DNA from: a bacterium
GTDB taxonomy: Bacteria > Bacillota > Bacilli > Lactobacillales > Streptococcaceae
Reading direction: 5' to 3'
DNA: 64,000 bases
NCBI GenBank assembly: GCA_905221065.1
Contig: CAJNBS010000001.1
Location: 1 to 64,000 of the forward strand
Shown: positions 55,874-64,000 of the stretch, one piece after another
Layout of the letters: every line of letters starts with the position of its first letter
How positions within the stretch are numbered: the stretch's first letter is position 1
Position numbers and translations under genes: made by a program
The notes under the pieces: generated by a model
Databases searched by the model: none
What the model saw: only the letters and a program-made list of their open reading frames with translations
Told to the model about the DNA's origin: nothing

Positions 55874-56927
55874 AGATATTATCAAGTTAGATCAGATCGA
55901 TGTGACTTTTCATCAGAAGAAGAGAACCATCACAGCGGTCAAGGATGTGACCATTCATATCCAAGAAGGGGATATCTACGGAATTGTTGGATATTCTGGA
56001 GCAGGGAAATCAACCCTTGTTCGGGTGATTAACCTCTTGCAAAAACCATCTGCAGGGAAAATTACCATTGACGACGATGTGATTTTTGATGGTAAGGTCA
56101 CCTTGACGGCAGAGCAGTTGCGTCGTAAACGTCAAGATATCGGAATGATTTTCCAGCATTTTAACCTGATGAGCCAAAAGACAGCAGAGGAGAATGTAGC
56201 CTTTGCCCTTAAACATTCTGGACTCAGCAAGGAAGAAAAGAAGGCTAAAGTCGCTAAGTTGTTGGACTTGGTTGGCTTAGCAGACCGTGCTGAAAACTAT
56301 CCTTCACAGCTATCAGGAGGGCAAAAACAGCGTGTGGCCATTGCGCGTGCCTTGGCAAATGATCCAAAAATCTTGATTTCAGATGAGTCAACGTCTGCCC
56401 TTGACCCTAAGACAACCAAGCAGATTTTGGCCTTGTTGCAAGATTTGAACCAAAAATTAGGATTGACGGTTGTCTTGATTACGCATGAAATGCAGATTGT
56501 CAAAGACATTGCCAACCGTGTGGCAGTTATGCAGGATGGACATTTGATTGAAGAGGGCAGTGTCCTTGAAATCTTCTCAGACCCTAAACAACCTTTGACT
56601 CAGGACTTTATCTCTACAGCCACAGGTATTGATGAAGCTATGGTCAAGATTGAGAAGCAAGAAATCGTGGAACATCTGTCTGAAAACAGCCTTTTAGTGC
56701 AACTCAAGTATGCGGGTGCTTCAACAGACGAGCCACTTTTGAATGAGTTGTACAAGCGTTATCAAGTAACGGCTAATATCCTCTATGGAAATATTGAAAT
56801 CCTAGATGGCACTCCTGTCGGAGAATTGGTTGTAGTCTTGTCAGGTGAAAAAGCAGCGCTAGCAGGTGCCCAAGAAGCCATTCGTCAAGCAGGCGTACAG
56901 CTAAAAGTATTGAAGGGAGGACAGTAA
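55866..56927 (+). CDS. metN: Methionine ABC transporter ATPase
   Basis: 353 aa. Walker [10 protein letters not shown] (42-50), Q-loop [11 protein letters not shown], signature LSGGQKQR near 145, Walker [14 protein letters not shown] near 165, H-loop ITHEM. The C-terminal NIL domain (about 270-350) senses cytoplasmic methionine and inhibits transport in the E. coli homologue. metI follows after 1 bp. Confidence 0.96.
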   Translation: MSKDIIKLDQIDVTFHQKKRTITAVKDVTIHIQEGDIYGIVGYSGAGKSTLVRVINLLQKPSAGKITIDDDVIFDGKVTLTAEQLRRKRQDIGMIFQHFNLMSQKTAEENVAFALKHSGLSKEEKKAKVAKLLDLVGLADRAENYPSQLSGGQKQRVAIARALANDPKILISDESTSALDPKTTKQILALLQDLNQKLGLTVVLITHEMQIVKDIANRVAVMQDGHLIEEGSVLEIFSDPKQPLTQDFISTATGIDEAMVKIEKQEIVEHLSENSLLVQLKYAGASTDEPLLNELYKRYQVTANILYGNIEILDGTPVGELVVVLSGEKAALAGAQEAIRQAGVQLKVLKGGQ

Positions 56928-56928
56928 G

Positions 56929-57621
56929 ATGGAATCATTGATTCAAACCTATTTGCCAAATGTCTATAAAATGGGCTGGGCTGGTCAGGCAGGCTGGGGA
57001 ACGGCCATCTACCTAACCCTTTATATGACAGTTCTTTCCTTCATTATCGGAGGGTTCTTGGGGCTAGTGGCAGGTCTCTTCCTTGTCTTGACAGCGCCAG
57101 GTGGTGTTTTGGAAAATAAAGTTGTTTTCTGGATTTTAGACAAGATTACCTCTATTTTCCGTGCGGTTCCTTTTATCATCCTCTTGGCAGTCTTGTCACC
57201 CTTCTCTCATCTAATCGTAGGAACAAGTATCGGACCAAATGCGGCTATCGTACCCCTATCTTTTGCGGTCTTTGCCTTCTTTGCCCGTCAGGTGCAGGTG
57301 GTCTTGGCTGAGTTAGATGGTGGTGTCATTGAGGCGGCTCAAGCGAGCGGAGCGACTTTCTGGGACATCGTGGGTGTTTACCTATCAGAAGGTCTTCCAG
57401 ATTTGATTCGTGTGACAACTGTGACCTTGATTTCCCTTGTTGGTGAAACAGCTATGGCCGGTGCGGTTGGTGCTGGTGGTATCGGTAACGTAGCCATCGC
57501 TTATGGATTTAACCGCTATAATCACGATGTGACCATCTTGGCAACCATCATTATCATTTTGATTATCTTTGCAATCCAATTCTTGGGAGATTTCTTGACC
57601 AAGAAATTGAGTCATAAATAA
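56929..57621 (+). CDS. metI: Methionine ABC transporter permease
   Basis: 230 aa, about five membrane spans. The ATPase-docking loop is VIEAAQASGATFWDIVGVYL near 131-150, as in MetI permeases. Complete gene; its last 235 bp are duplicated in a broken form at 60073-60411, on the other side of the Rgg/MFS cassette. No terminator follows the intact copy, whereas the remnant retains one. Confidence 0.95.
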   Translation: MESLIQTYLPNVYKMGWAGQAGWGTAIYLTLYMTVLSFIIGGFLGLVAGLFLVLTAPGGVLENKVVFWILDKITSIFRAVPFIILLAVLSPFSHLIVGTSIGPNAAIVPLSFAVFAFFARQVQVVLAELDGGVIEAAQASGATFWDIVGVYLSEGLPDLIRVTTVTLISLVGETAMAGAVGAGGIGNVAIAYGFNRYNHDVTILATIIIILIIFAIQFLGDFLTKKLSHK

Positions 57622-57678
57622 AAAGTACAAGGCAATCTATACATCATTCATAGGAGTTTGAGGTATAGCTAAGACTTA

Positions 57679-57733
57679 AAATTCTCTGTACTAGCTACTA
57701 TCAGTCGTTACTTTTACGAGTTAGAGAATTAAG
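57679..57733. promoter_or_regulatory. Inverted repeat upstream of the third Rgg gene
   Basis: TTAAAATTCTCT on the left and AGAGAATTAAG on the right, about 35 bp apart, just before the Rgg start. A candidate operator for autoregulation. Confidence 0.4.
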
Positions 57734-57750
57734 AATTGTGGGGAGTCAAT

Positions 57751-58620
57751 ATGCAAAATCTGGGAGAAGTTTTTAAAGAATTGAGAAAGAGTCGGAATGT
57801 ATCCCTACAGGAGGCGACAGGAGGAGAGTTTACTTATTCCATGCTGAGCAAATTTGAGCGCGGAGAAGCAGACTTGTCCTCTATGAAATTGATTACTGCC
57901 TTAGATAACATCCACTCTGATTTGAATGAATTTATGTACTTGGTACGTGGTTTTTCTCAGAAAAAGGTCCTGGCTTTTCAAGAAAATCTCTGGGATTTAT
58001 ATGACAGAGAAGGGATTGATTCTCTCCATTCCTTGTATGAAGAGACGACTCAAAAGTATAGATCAAGTGGTGAAAAAAGCTATCTTTTACAAATGATTCG
58101 TATCAAAAGCCTTCTCGTGTTTTTTGATTCAGAGATAAGGGCAACGGATGAAGAACTGACTTTTCTCTATGACTATTTTTTTACTATTGATATCTGGGGA
58201 AATTATGAATTGGAATTATTTTCAACGATTTCTACTTTGTTCCCTCTGCCCCTCTATTTTAAATATTCTAGGGAGATGCTACAAAAGACAGATTTATTAG
58301 GCTCCTTACCTAGTAACAAAATTGGTATTGATACCATTTTGATTAATGGACTCTTTAAAGCGATAGAGGAAAAGGATAAATTAAAAGCAGACTATTTTGT
58401 TTTTCAGATTGAAAAACGAGAATTGCCAGAGTCTGAAGCCTATCTTAAAATTATTTATATGATTGCTAAAGGGTATTATGATACTATTTTTAATGTAAAA
58501 AATAAGGGTCTTGAAAAAATCCAGAGAGGCATTACAATCTTACAAGATTTAGAGTATATAGATGGTGCAAGATATTATGAAAACTATTTTGCAAATCAGC
58601 TCTCAAATAAAGATTTGTAA
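57751..58620 (+). CDS. Rgg/MutR-family regulator, no pheromone gene found
   Basis: 289 aa from ATG 57751 after GTGGGGAGTCAAT. Helix-turn-helix at about 8-40 (ELRKSRNVSLQEATGGEFTYSMLSKFERG), then a helical domain like the two other Rggs in the window. I searched both strands of the flanks (57622-57750 and 58621-58806) and found no short hydrophobic peptide gene. The downstream MFS gene is its likely target. The pair is inserted behind metI and bounded on the right by a metI remnant. MutR-like regulators without a peptide may answer to peptides made elsewhere. Confidence 0.87.
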   Translation: MQNLGEVFKELRKSRNVSLQEATGGEFTYSMLSKFERGEADLSSMKLITALDNIHSDLNEFMYLVRGFSQKKVLAFQENLWDLYDREGIDSLHSLYEETTQKYRSSGEKSYLLQMIRIKSLLVFFDSEIRATDEELTFLYDYFFTIDIWGNYELELFSTISTLFPLPLYFKYSREMLQKTDLLGSLPSNKIGIDTILINGLFKAIEEKDKLKADYFVFQIEKRELPESEAYLKIIYMIAKGYYDTIFNVKNKGLEKIQRGITILQDLEYIDGARYYENYFANQLSNKDL

Positions 58621-58733
58621 TATATTCTCGTTACATCAACTGATGAAAAATAAATAAGCTTGTAGGTGGATTGATAATTAGTAGTTTCTAGGCTCTAGAG
58701 TTTCTATTTGCAGAAAAAAATATATTACAAAAA

Positions 58734-58757
58734 AGTGGGGAGTCCCGCTTTTTTTGT
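58734..58757 (+). terminator. Terminator between the third Rgg and the MFS gene
   Basis: AGTGGG-GAGT-CCCGCT stem followed by seven T's. The MFS gene therefore needs readthrough or its own start site. Confidence 0.7.
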
Positions 58758-58806
58758 TAGACTGGATTCAATAGAATACTCTTTGAAATATGGAGAAAGG
58801 CCTCTT

Positions 58807-60051
58807 ATGAAACTATTCTTAAACCACCATTTATTTAGAATACTTACCTTATCAAGATTTTTGAGCTCAAGTGGAGCTTATATTTATAATCTGGTATTTA
58901 TCGTTTATGCTGCGAGTTTATCCTTTAAGAGTGTAGCTGTATTTATAGCGAATATGATTACGATTTTACCTTTCCTATTTACTTTTTATATTGGGATTAA
59001 GGCGGATCATACTCGGAATAAAGCAGGGACAATTATCTGGGTTGGTTGTGTGCAAAGTCTGCTATTTCTTTTGATTGCTAGTGTGATTCATGACCAGAAC
59101 TTCGTAACGTTTGCTTTTATCTGTATGGTTAATATCTGTTCAGATATTTTATCAGATTATACAGCAGGACTGCGTATGCCGATTATCCAGCATAACATTT
59201 CGGAAGATAGGCTCTATGAAGCTTATTCCTTTACTCAGTTTGTTTCCTATTTATCAAATCTAGGAGGTCAAGCCTTAGGAGTGTGGTTACTCACAACCAG
59301 TCATCAAAATTTTTCTTTTGTTGCGATTGTGAATGCTGGTTTCTTTTTACTATCTTCTCTCATTTTGTTCAAAAATAGAAGAGAATTGACGCATTTGTCT
59401 GTAAGTGTAGAGAATAAGTCGATTAGTTTACTTCAACAAGTTAAGGCAATCTATACGGACATGGATGACATCTTTAGACAGAGAGAAAGTAAATCATTGC
59501 TTAAAATGATCCTTGTCATTTTGGTAATGAATACTTTGGGAGGAGCTGTTGGAGGTATTTATCACTTTTACTTATTAGACCATACTATCTATCATCTCAG
59601 CTATGCTCAAGCCCTATTTTTAATTGAATGTGTTAGCTTGGGAGGAGCTATTCTTGGTAGCTTAACCCCAAATGATTATTTTGGTAAATTGTCTTTTTCA
59701 AGCTTATTATCGCTTAATGCAATTCTGTTTGTCTTGTTGGCTACTGCTAATATTTTAGAGTTTTCTCCTCTAGTAGGTATTGCCTGCTTAGCCTTTGTCA
59801 TGTATTTGATGTCGAAATCAATGCCTAAATTAGATACTTTGTTACTGTCCAATTTGAGCGCGGATGTATTAGCTAGAAGTAATAATCTCTTGAGTATGAT
59901 TTTTTCCCTAACATTACCCTTGGGGATGTCTGTATTTTCCTTCTTAGCTTTACAAGATATCAGACTTTGTTGGTGGGTGTTTTTGGTAGTGAGTGTGATA
60001 GGGCTCATTTTATCCTTAGAAAAAAGAAGTTTTTCAGGTAAAAAATTTTAA
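58807..60051 (+). CDS. MFS transporter, drug or peptide exporter type
   Basis: 414 aa from ATG 58807 (GGAGAAAGG upstream; the frame also extends to 58708 through the terminator without a start signal). Twelve predicted spans. The N-terminus FRILTLSRFLSSSGAYIYNL and the motif A-like loop GIKADHTRNKAG near 72 fit the MefA-like exporter branch of the superfamily. Next to an Rgg regulator it may export a small antimicrobial or signal. It shows more A/T-rich codons than the met genes, which is consistent with transfer. Confidence 0.82.
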   Translation: MKLFLNHHLFRILTLSRFLSSSGAYIYNLVFIVYAASLSFKSVAVFIANMITILPFLFTFYIGIKADHTRNKAGTIIWVGCVQSLLFLLIASVIHDQNFVTFAFICMVNICSDILSDYTAGLRMPIIQHNISEDRLYEAYSFTQFVSYLSNLGGQALGVWLLTTSHQNFSFVAIVNAGFFLLSSLILFKNRRELTHLSVSVENKSISLLQQVKAIYTDMDDIFRQRESKSLLKMILVILVMNTLGGAVGGIYHFYLLDHTIYHLSYAQALFLIECVSLGGAILGSLTPNDYFGKLSFSSLLSLNAILFVLLATANILEFSPLVGIACLAFVMYLMSKSMPKLDTLLLSNLSADVLARSNNLLSMIFSLTLPLGMSVFSFLALQDIRLCWWVFLVVSVIGLILSLEKRSFSGKKF

Positions 60052-60072
60052 CCTAGGAAGCTCAGGCTTACT

Positions 60073-60411
60073 AGAAGGTCTTCCAGATTTGATCCGTGTG
60101 ACGACTGTGACCTTGATTTCCCTTGTTGGGGAAACAGCTATGGCTGGTGCGGTTGGAGCTGGTGGTATCGGTAACGTAGCCATCGCTTATGGATTTAACC
60201 GCTATAATCACGATGTGACCATCTTGGCAACCATCATTATCATTTTGATTATCTTTAAATTCATACTCAATGAAAATCAAAGAGCAAAGTAGGAAACTAG
60301 CCGCAGGCTGTACTTGAGTACGACAAGGCGACGTTGACGTGGTTTGAATTTGATTTTCGAAGAGTATCAATTCTTGGGAGATTTCTTGACTAAGTCTTGA
60401 GTCATAAATAA
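60073..60411 (+). pseudogene. Remnant of metI 3' end, interrupted by a BOX element
   Basis: 60073-60262 matches 57387-57576 of metI with five differences, all silent third-position changes in the first half. A BOX element then interrupts it, and 60368-60411 matches the metI end (CAATTCTTGGGAGATTTCTT through the stop). It lacks a start and the first two thirds of the gene. It marks the right boundary of the inserted Rgg/MFS cassette and carries the original metI terminator. Confidence 0.92.
60263..60367 (-). repeat. BOX element, short A-C type (copy 5, reverse)
   Basis: ATACTCAATGAAAATCAAAG at the left to GATTTTCGAAGAGTAT at the right, with the CTGTACTTGAGTACG middle. It is inserted cleanly in the metI remnant between TTC and CAATTC. 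Confidence 0.92.
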
Positions 60412-60436
60412 AAAAGAGCCGCCTGGCTCTTTTTTA
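60411..60436. terminator. Bidirectional terminator
   Basis: AAAAGAGCC-GCCT-GGCTCTTTT with A- and T-tracts on both sides. It probably ended metI before the insertion, and it also serves the minus-strand gene at 60441. Confidence 0.85.
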
Positions 60437-60440
60437 TTGA

Positions 60441-61010
60441 CTAGATTTTCTGCGCAAATTTTTTACTCAAGGCTTGTCCAATCAAGGCACCCACTAGGGC
60501 TCCGATGACAACACTTGCGACAAATAGAAGGATGGTTCCAGGATTTGGCGCAACCATGATACGGTCGATATATTCTTGGGATTTTCCTCTTGCTAGGAGG
60601 GTAGCCATATAGGCTTTGGGTGCAATCCACATAAGCAAGATTGGTCCTGTTGAGCTAAAGGCAAAGAGAATGAAAGAAAGGAAATTCTTTGTTTGGTCCT
60701 TGTATTTTCCGAGGCTAGCTACTGCATCTGCTAGGAGACCACAGATAATTCCAGGAAGGAAGGCACCGGCACCGTGTTTAGTTCCCAAGAAAAAGAGAGC
60801 AATAACAAGGCCGATAGTGGTAATGGCTCCAAAGCGCGGAACTTTTGCGACTAGGATCATATAGACGCTACCGCCGACAAGGGCAGTAAAGGCAGGCGCA
60901 TAAAACATGTTTCCAGTTTGGTCAAAGAGATTGCCCAAAAGGACACCAATCCCCATGCAGAGGAAGTAAAGAACTGCAAAAAGCAGTGTAGTTAAGATAG
61001 ATTTCTTCAT
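60441..61010 (-). CDS. ECF transporter S component, MptD/Trep_Strep type
   Basis: 189 aa from the ATG at 61010 (CAGGAGACAATTC upstream); the frame runs on to 61079 without a site. About five or six membrane spans. The pattern MFYAPAFTALVGGSVYMILVAKVPR and HGAGAFLPGIICGLLADAVA is typical of the TIGR02185 (Trep_Strep) family of substrate-capturing ECF subunits. It would need the shared EcfAA'T module encoded elsewhere. Substrate unknown. It corresponds to the gene after metI in pneumococcus. Confidence 0.85.
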   Translation of the reverse strand: MKKSILTTLLFAVLYFLCMGIGVLLGNLFDQTGNMFYAPAFTALVGGSVYMILVAKVPRFGAITTIGLVIALFFLGTKHGAGAFLPGIICGLLADAVASLGKYKDQTKNFLSFILFAFSSTGPILLMWIAPKAYMATLLARGKSQEYIDRIMVAPNPGTILLFVASVVIGALVGALIGQALSKKFAQKI

Positions 61011-61086
61011 GAATTGTCTCCTGATAATTTTTTCACAATTCTCATTGTACCACGGTTTGATGGGATTGTAAATGGGCACTAGAAGT

Positions 61087-61115
61087 TTTTGAAAACGCTT
61101 GAAATATGATATAAT
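61087..61115 (+). promoter_or_regulatory. Promoter and cre-like site of the YesL-HK07-RR07 operon
   Basis: TTTTGA (61087-61092), a 17-bp spacer, and TATAAT (61110-61115) with a TG extension. TGAAAACGCTTGAA (61090-61103) matches cre except at one fixed base and overlaps the -35. Confidence 0.55.
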
Positions 61116-61144
61116 AGTTTCATAGTTATTTTTAGGAGGATATC

Positions 61145-61759
61145 ATGGGGAGATTTTTAGACTTTGTCTTTAATCGTTTCTTTTTAGGGATGATTGCGAC
61201 AGCCTTCTTTTGGCTATTAACCTTGGTGGGAGGGATTATCCTTGGTCTAGCGCCGGCTAGTGCCACCTTGATGAGCTTGTATGCAGAACATGGTTATAGC
61301 TTTCGGGAATACAGTTTGAAGGAGGCGTGGTCTCTTTACAAGCAAAATTTTCTCTCAAGCAACCTGATTTTCTATAGCTTTCTAGGAGTGGATCTAGTTT
61401 TGGTTTATGGCTTGTATCTCTTGGTGCAATTGCCTCATCAGACTATCATTCATTTGATTGCGACCTTTTTGAATGTCCTAGTAGTTGCCCTGATCTTTTT
61501 GGCCTATACAGTGTCTTTGAAATTACAAGTTTATTTTGATTTGTCCTATCGAAATAGTCTCAAACTATCCTTGATTGGCATCTTTATGAGTCTAGCAGCT
61601 GTGGTCAAGGTTCTCCTTGGGACAGTGCTACTTGTGGCAATTGGTTACTATATGCCTGCTCTACTTTTCTTTGTAGGAATTGGGATGTGGCATTTCTTTA
61701 TCAGTGATATGTTGGAACCGGTCTATGAAAGTATCCATGAAAAATTGGCGACAAAATAG
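61145..61759 (+). CDS. YesL-like membrane protein (DUF624)
   Basis: 204 aa, five or six membrane spans. The N-terminus FVFNRFFLGMIATAFFWLLTL and SATLMSLYAEHGYSFREYSL fit DUF624/YesL. Such proteins sit next to YesM/YesN two-component systems that control glycan-use genes. The start follows TAGGAGGATATC. The histidine kinase gene follows directly. Orthologue SP_0154. Confidence 0.9.
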   Translation: MGRFLDFVFNRFFLGMIATAFFWLLTLVGGIILGLAPASATLMSLYAEHGYSFREYSLKEAWSLYKQNFLSSNLIFYSFLGVDLVLVYGLYLLVQLPHQTIIHLIATFLNVLVVALIFLAYTVSLKLQVYFDLSYRNSLKLSLIGIFMSLAAVVKVLLGTVLLVAIGYYMPALLFFVGIGMWHFFISDMLEPVYESIHEKLATK

Positions 61760-61760
61760 A

Positions 61761-63407
61761 ATGAAGCAGTTTTGGCTACATACGCTTCTGAGAACCTACA
61801 GTTCAGTTATGATGATTATTATTGCGAGTTTTGCAATCTTACTCTCCTATGCTGACTGGGATTCACGGGAAAAGGAAGCTCAGAGAGTAGCCCAGCGTGT
61901 AACCACTCGAACAGTCGAAGAGGTGGAGTATTATTATCGCGAATCAGCCCAGCTAGCGCAAGATTTAGTAGCCAATCAAGACCGAATACAAGGGGTTTAT
62001 AAGTACTTTAGCCTGTCAACTTCTGAATATTTTTATTGGCTGTTGGAGCATCAAGCAGCTTCGTCAACTTCTATTTCTCTGTATGAAAATATTGATGATC
62101 TTTATGTCCAGAATGACTATATAACGGATGTTGCAATCGTCTTGCAGGACTTTAAAGAAGTTTATGTTTCGAGCAGAAATGAGAGAGGTGGTCATTCGGT
62201 ACTTGCGGAAGGCTTTAAACCAGAGGCCAATAGTTTTGGAGTTCCTATTTTAGATCCAGCGACGGATCAATCTATAGGGGTTGTTTATATTTCCTTGGAT
62301 CCAGAAATCTTATACCATGCTGTAGACAATACCCGAGGTCATATCCCGATGGCTGTTACTGTGACATCGCCTTTTGATACGGAGATTTTTCATATTGGTG
62401 AGAGGGTCAATAGGGAGCATGAGAACTGGTTTGTTGGTATGACTTCTCATGGATATCAGGTTCAGGTGGCAGTTCCTAAAAACTTTGTTTTACAAGGAAC
62501 AGTGACTAGCTCTGCTTTGATTGTGGGCTTGAGCCTTCTCTTTATTGTCATTCTCTATCTGACTTTGAGGAAGACTTTCTCAAATTATCAAAAGCAGGTA
62601 GTGGATTTGGTGGATTCCATTCAAGCTATTGCTCAAGGAGAGGAAGGTCTTCGCATTGATACGCTTGAAAAGGACCAGGAATTGCTCCTAATCGCAGAGA
62701 CGACCAATGATATGTTAGATCGCTTGGAAAAGAACATCCATGATATTTACCAGCTAGAGCTTAGTCAAAAAGATGCCAATATGCGAGCCTTGCAGGCGCA
62801 AATCAATCCTCATTTTATGTATAATACGCTGGAGTTCTTGCGTATGTATGCAGTTATGCAGAGTCAAGATGAGTTGGCGGATATCATTTATGAGTTCAGT
62901 AGTCTCTTGCGGAACAATATTTCTGACGAAAGAGAAACCCTCCTCAAACAGGAATTGGAATTTTGTCGTAAATACAGCTATCTCTGCATGGTTCGTTATC
63001 CTAAATCCATTGCCTATGGTTTCAAGATAGACCCAGAGTTAGAGAATATGAAGATTCCTAAGTTCACCTTGCAACCGCTGGTAGAAAATTATTTCGCGCA
63101 TGGTGTTGACCACAGACGGACAGATAATGTGATTAGCATCAAGGCTCTTAAACAAGATGGTTTTGTGGAAATTTTAGTGGTAGATAATGGCCGTGGAATG
63201 TCGGTTGAAAAACTGGCAAATATTCGAGAAAAATTAAGTCAGAGACATTTTGAACACCAAGCCAGTTACAGTGATCAAAAGCAGTCTATCGGGCTTGTCA
63301 ATGTCCATGAGCGTTTTGTGCTCTATTTTGGGGATCGCTATGCCATTAGTGTAGAGTCTGCGGAGCAAGCAGGTGTTCAGTATCGTATTACAATTCAAGA
63401 TGAGTAG
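61761..63407 (+). CDS. hk07: Sensor histidine kinase, YesM type (TCS07)
   Basis: 548 aa from ATG 61761, 1 bp after the yesL-like stop; in-frame ATGs at 61680 and 61740 lie inside that gene. The N-terminal span (about 10-32), a large extracellular sensor region (about 33-250) and a second span (about 253-275) are followed by a HAMP-like linker and the His_kinase domain QINPHFMYNTLEF with the phosphorylated His351. The ATP site follows (LQPLVENYFAHG and VVDNGRGMS). It matches pneumococcal HK07 (SP_0155), whose system has been reported to control host N-glycan use. The ligand is unknown. Confidence 0.92.
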   Translation: MKQFWLHTLLRTYSSVMMIIIASFAILLSYADWDSREKEAQRVAQRVTTRTVEEVEYYYRESAQLAQDLVANQDRIQGVYKYFSLSTSEYFYWLLEHQAASSTSISLYENIDDLYVQNDYITDVAIVLQDFKEVYVSSRNERGGHSVLAEGFKPEANSFGVPILDPATDQSIGVVYISLDPEILYHAVDNTRGHIPMAVTVTSPFDTEIFHIGERVNREHENWFVGMTSHGYQVQVAVPKNFVLQGTVTSSALIVGLSLLFIVILYLTLRKTFSNYQKQVVDLVDSIQAIAQGEEGLRIDTLEKDQELLLIAETTNDMLDRLEKNIHDIYQLELSQKDANMRALQAQINPHFMYNTLEFLRMYAVMQSQDELADIIYEFSSLLRNNISDERETLLKQELEFCRKYSYLCMVRYPKSIAYGFKIDPELENMKIPKFTLQPLVENYFAHGVDHRRTDNVISIKALKQDGFVEILVVDNGRGMSVEKLANIREKLSQRHFEHQASYSDQKQSIGLVNVHERFVLYFGDRYAISVESAEQAGVQYRITIQDE

Positions 63408-63417
63408 AAAGGGAAAA

Positions 63418-64000
63418 ATGTATAAAGTATTATTAGTAGATGATGAGTACATGGTGACAGAAGGTCTGAAGCGTTTGATTCCCTTTGATAAGTGGGATAT
63501 GGAGGTCGTCGCAACAGCCAGTCATGCCGATGAAGCTCTAGAATATGTTCAGGAAAATCCTGTTGATGTGGTCATTTCCGATGTCAATATGCCAGACAAA
63601 ACAGGGCTGGAGATGATCAAGGAAATGAAAGAGATGTTACCAGATGCTGCCTATATCTTGCTCTCGGGTTATCAGGAGTTTGATTACGTAAAAAGAGCCA
63701 TGAACCTTAGTGTTGTGGACTATCTGGTCAAGCCTGTTGATAAGGTAGAGTTGGGAAATCTGCTGGAGAAGATTGCAGGTCAGCTTAGCGAGAGAGGAAA
63801 GAAAAGTCAGACCCTCAGTCAAGATTTAGACGAGGCTGGATTTGTTAGTTATTTAGGAGGTGGGGAGAATTGGTGGATAGGTCTATCCAAGGAGAAACAA
63901 GGTTCCTTCACCATTCCCTACTATGTCTTGGGTCAAGACTGGCAGATTTTTATTTCTGATCAACCCCTAGATGGTTTAGTCGTTACTCCCTTTGAAGCCC
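63418..64000 (+). CDS. rr07: Response regulator, YesN/AraC type (TCS07; 3' end outside window)
   Basis: The frame is open from ATG 63418 (AGAAAGGGAAAA upstream) to the window end, 194 codons. Receiver domain: LLVDDEYMV with the acidic pair at 8-9, the phosphorylated Asp55 in VVISDVNMPD, the Ser/Thr switch in ILLSGYQEF and the Lys in YLVKPVDK. A linker region begins near 140; the C-terminal AraC-type DNA-binding domain of this family would lie beyond the edge. It partners HK07, 10 bp upstream. Orthologue SP_0156. Confidence 0.93.
   Translation, partial: MYKVLLVDDEYMVTEGLKRLIPFDKWDMEVVATASHADEALEYVQENPVDVVISDVNMPDKTGLEMIKEMKEMLPDAAYILLSGYQEFDYVKRAMNLSVVDYLVKPVDKVELGNLLEKIAGQLSERGKKSQTLSQDLDEAGFVSYLGGGENWWIGLSKEKQGSFTIPYYVLGQDWQIFISDQPLDGLVVTPFEA

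Noticed and set aside
60089..60292. Small CDS with MetI-like sequence
   Set aside because: It is a fragment of the metI 3' end running into a BOX element, so it is listed as a pseudogene.

Overview
The window is chromosomal DNA of a low-GC Gram-positive coccus, almost certainly a Mitis-group Streptococcus close to S. pneumoniae. Five BOX repeats, LPXTG and streptococcal lipoprotein signals, three Rgg/MutR regulators, and a gene order from about 11 kb to the right end that follows the early pneumococcal chromosome support this. Two things argue against an ordinary pneumococcus. No pspA lies between argH and mnmA, where pneumococci normally carry it. The exo-mannosidase cluster is joined to the N-glycan ABC transporter, and in S. 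pneumoniae these are separate loci. S. mitis or a near relative is my inference. No rRNA, tRNA, CRISPR array or intact insertion sequence was seen.

Left part (1-14.7 kb). The window opens inside an LPXTG surface protein with exact 77-codon repeats. An N-glycan catabolic block follows: GH92 (minus strand), then GH125, GH38, a ROK sugar kinase, GH20 and a permease-permease-lipoprotein ABC transporter, with catabolite (cre) signals. The YesL/HK/RR genes at the right edge (61.1-64 kb) match pneumococcal TCS07, which is linked to host-glycan genes, so regulator and target pathway fall in one window.

Middle part (14.7-29.5 kb). This holds small membrane proteins and a lipoprotein between two copies of one terminator, trhO, a DUF4299-like protein under a cre site, a paralogous pair of membrane proteins, a PadR-DUF1700-DUF4097 operon, a CynX-like MFS gene, a glycosyltransferase, a CapD/PglF-like dehydratase, a HAD phosphatase and the two serine dehydratase subunits.

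Cell-cell signalling and accessory part (29.7-36 kb). A LysM protein is followed by an Rgg regulator divergent from a 25-codon gene whose peptide ends in a Trp-X-Trp motif, an RtgR/RtgS-like pair. Downstream are a secreted 189-aa protein of unknown function, a RUP-like palindromic element, and a DUF1430 membrane protein with its ABC ATPase. Then come abpA-argG-argH, mnmA, a NUDIX gene, mnmG (gidA), rnjA-rpoY, a secreted phospholipase-A2-like protein and tsaB-rimI-tsaD.

Right part (48.9-64 kb). A second Rgg overlaps a convergent, easily missed shp pheromone gene. It sits beside a double-glycine peptide (VP1-like) and a CPBP protease. After azlCD and an amino-acid-binding lipoprotein comes the methionine-uptake cluster metQ-M20-metN-metI under a perfect MET-box. 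A third Rgg plus an MFS exporter is inserted right after metI and is followed by a duplicated, BOX-interrupted fragment of the metI 3' end. An ECF-type S component, a YesL-like protein, HK07 and the start of RR07 close the window.
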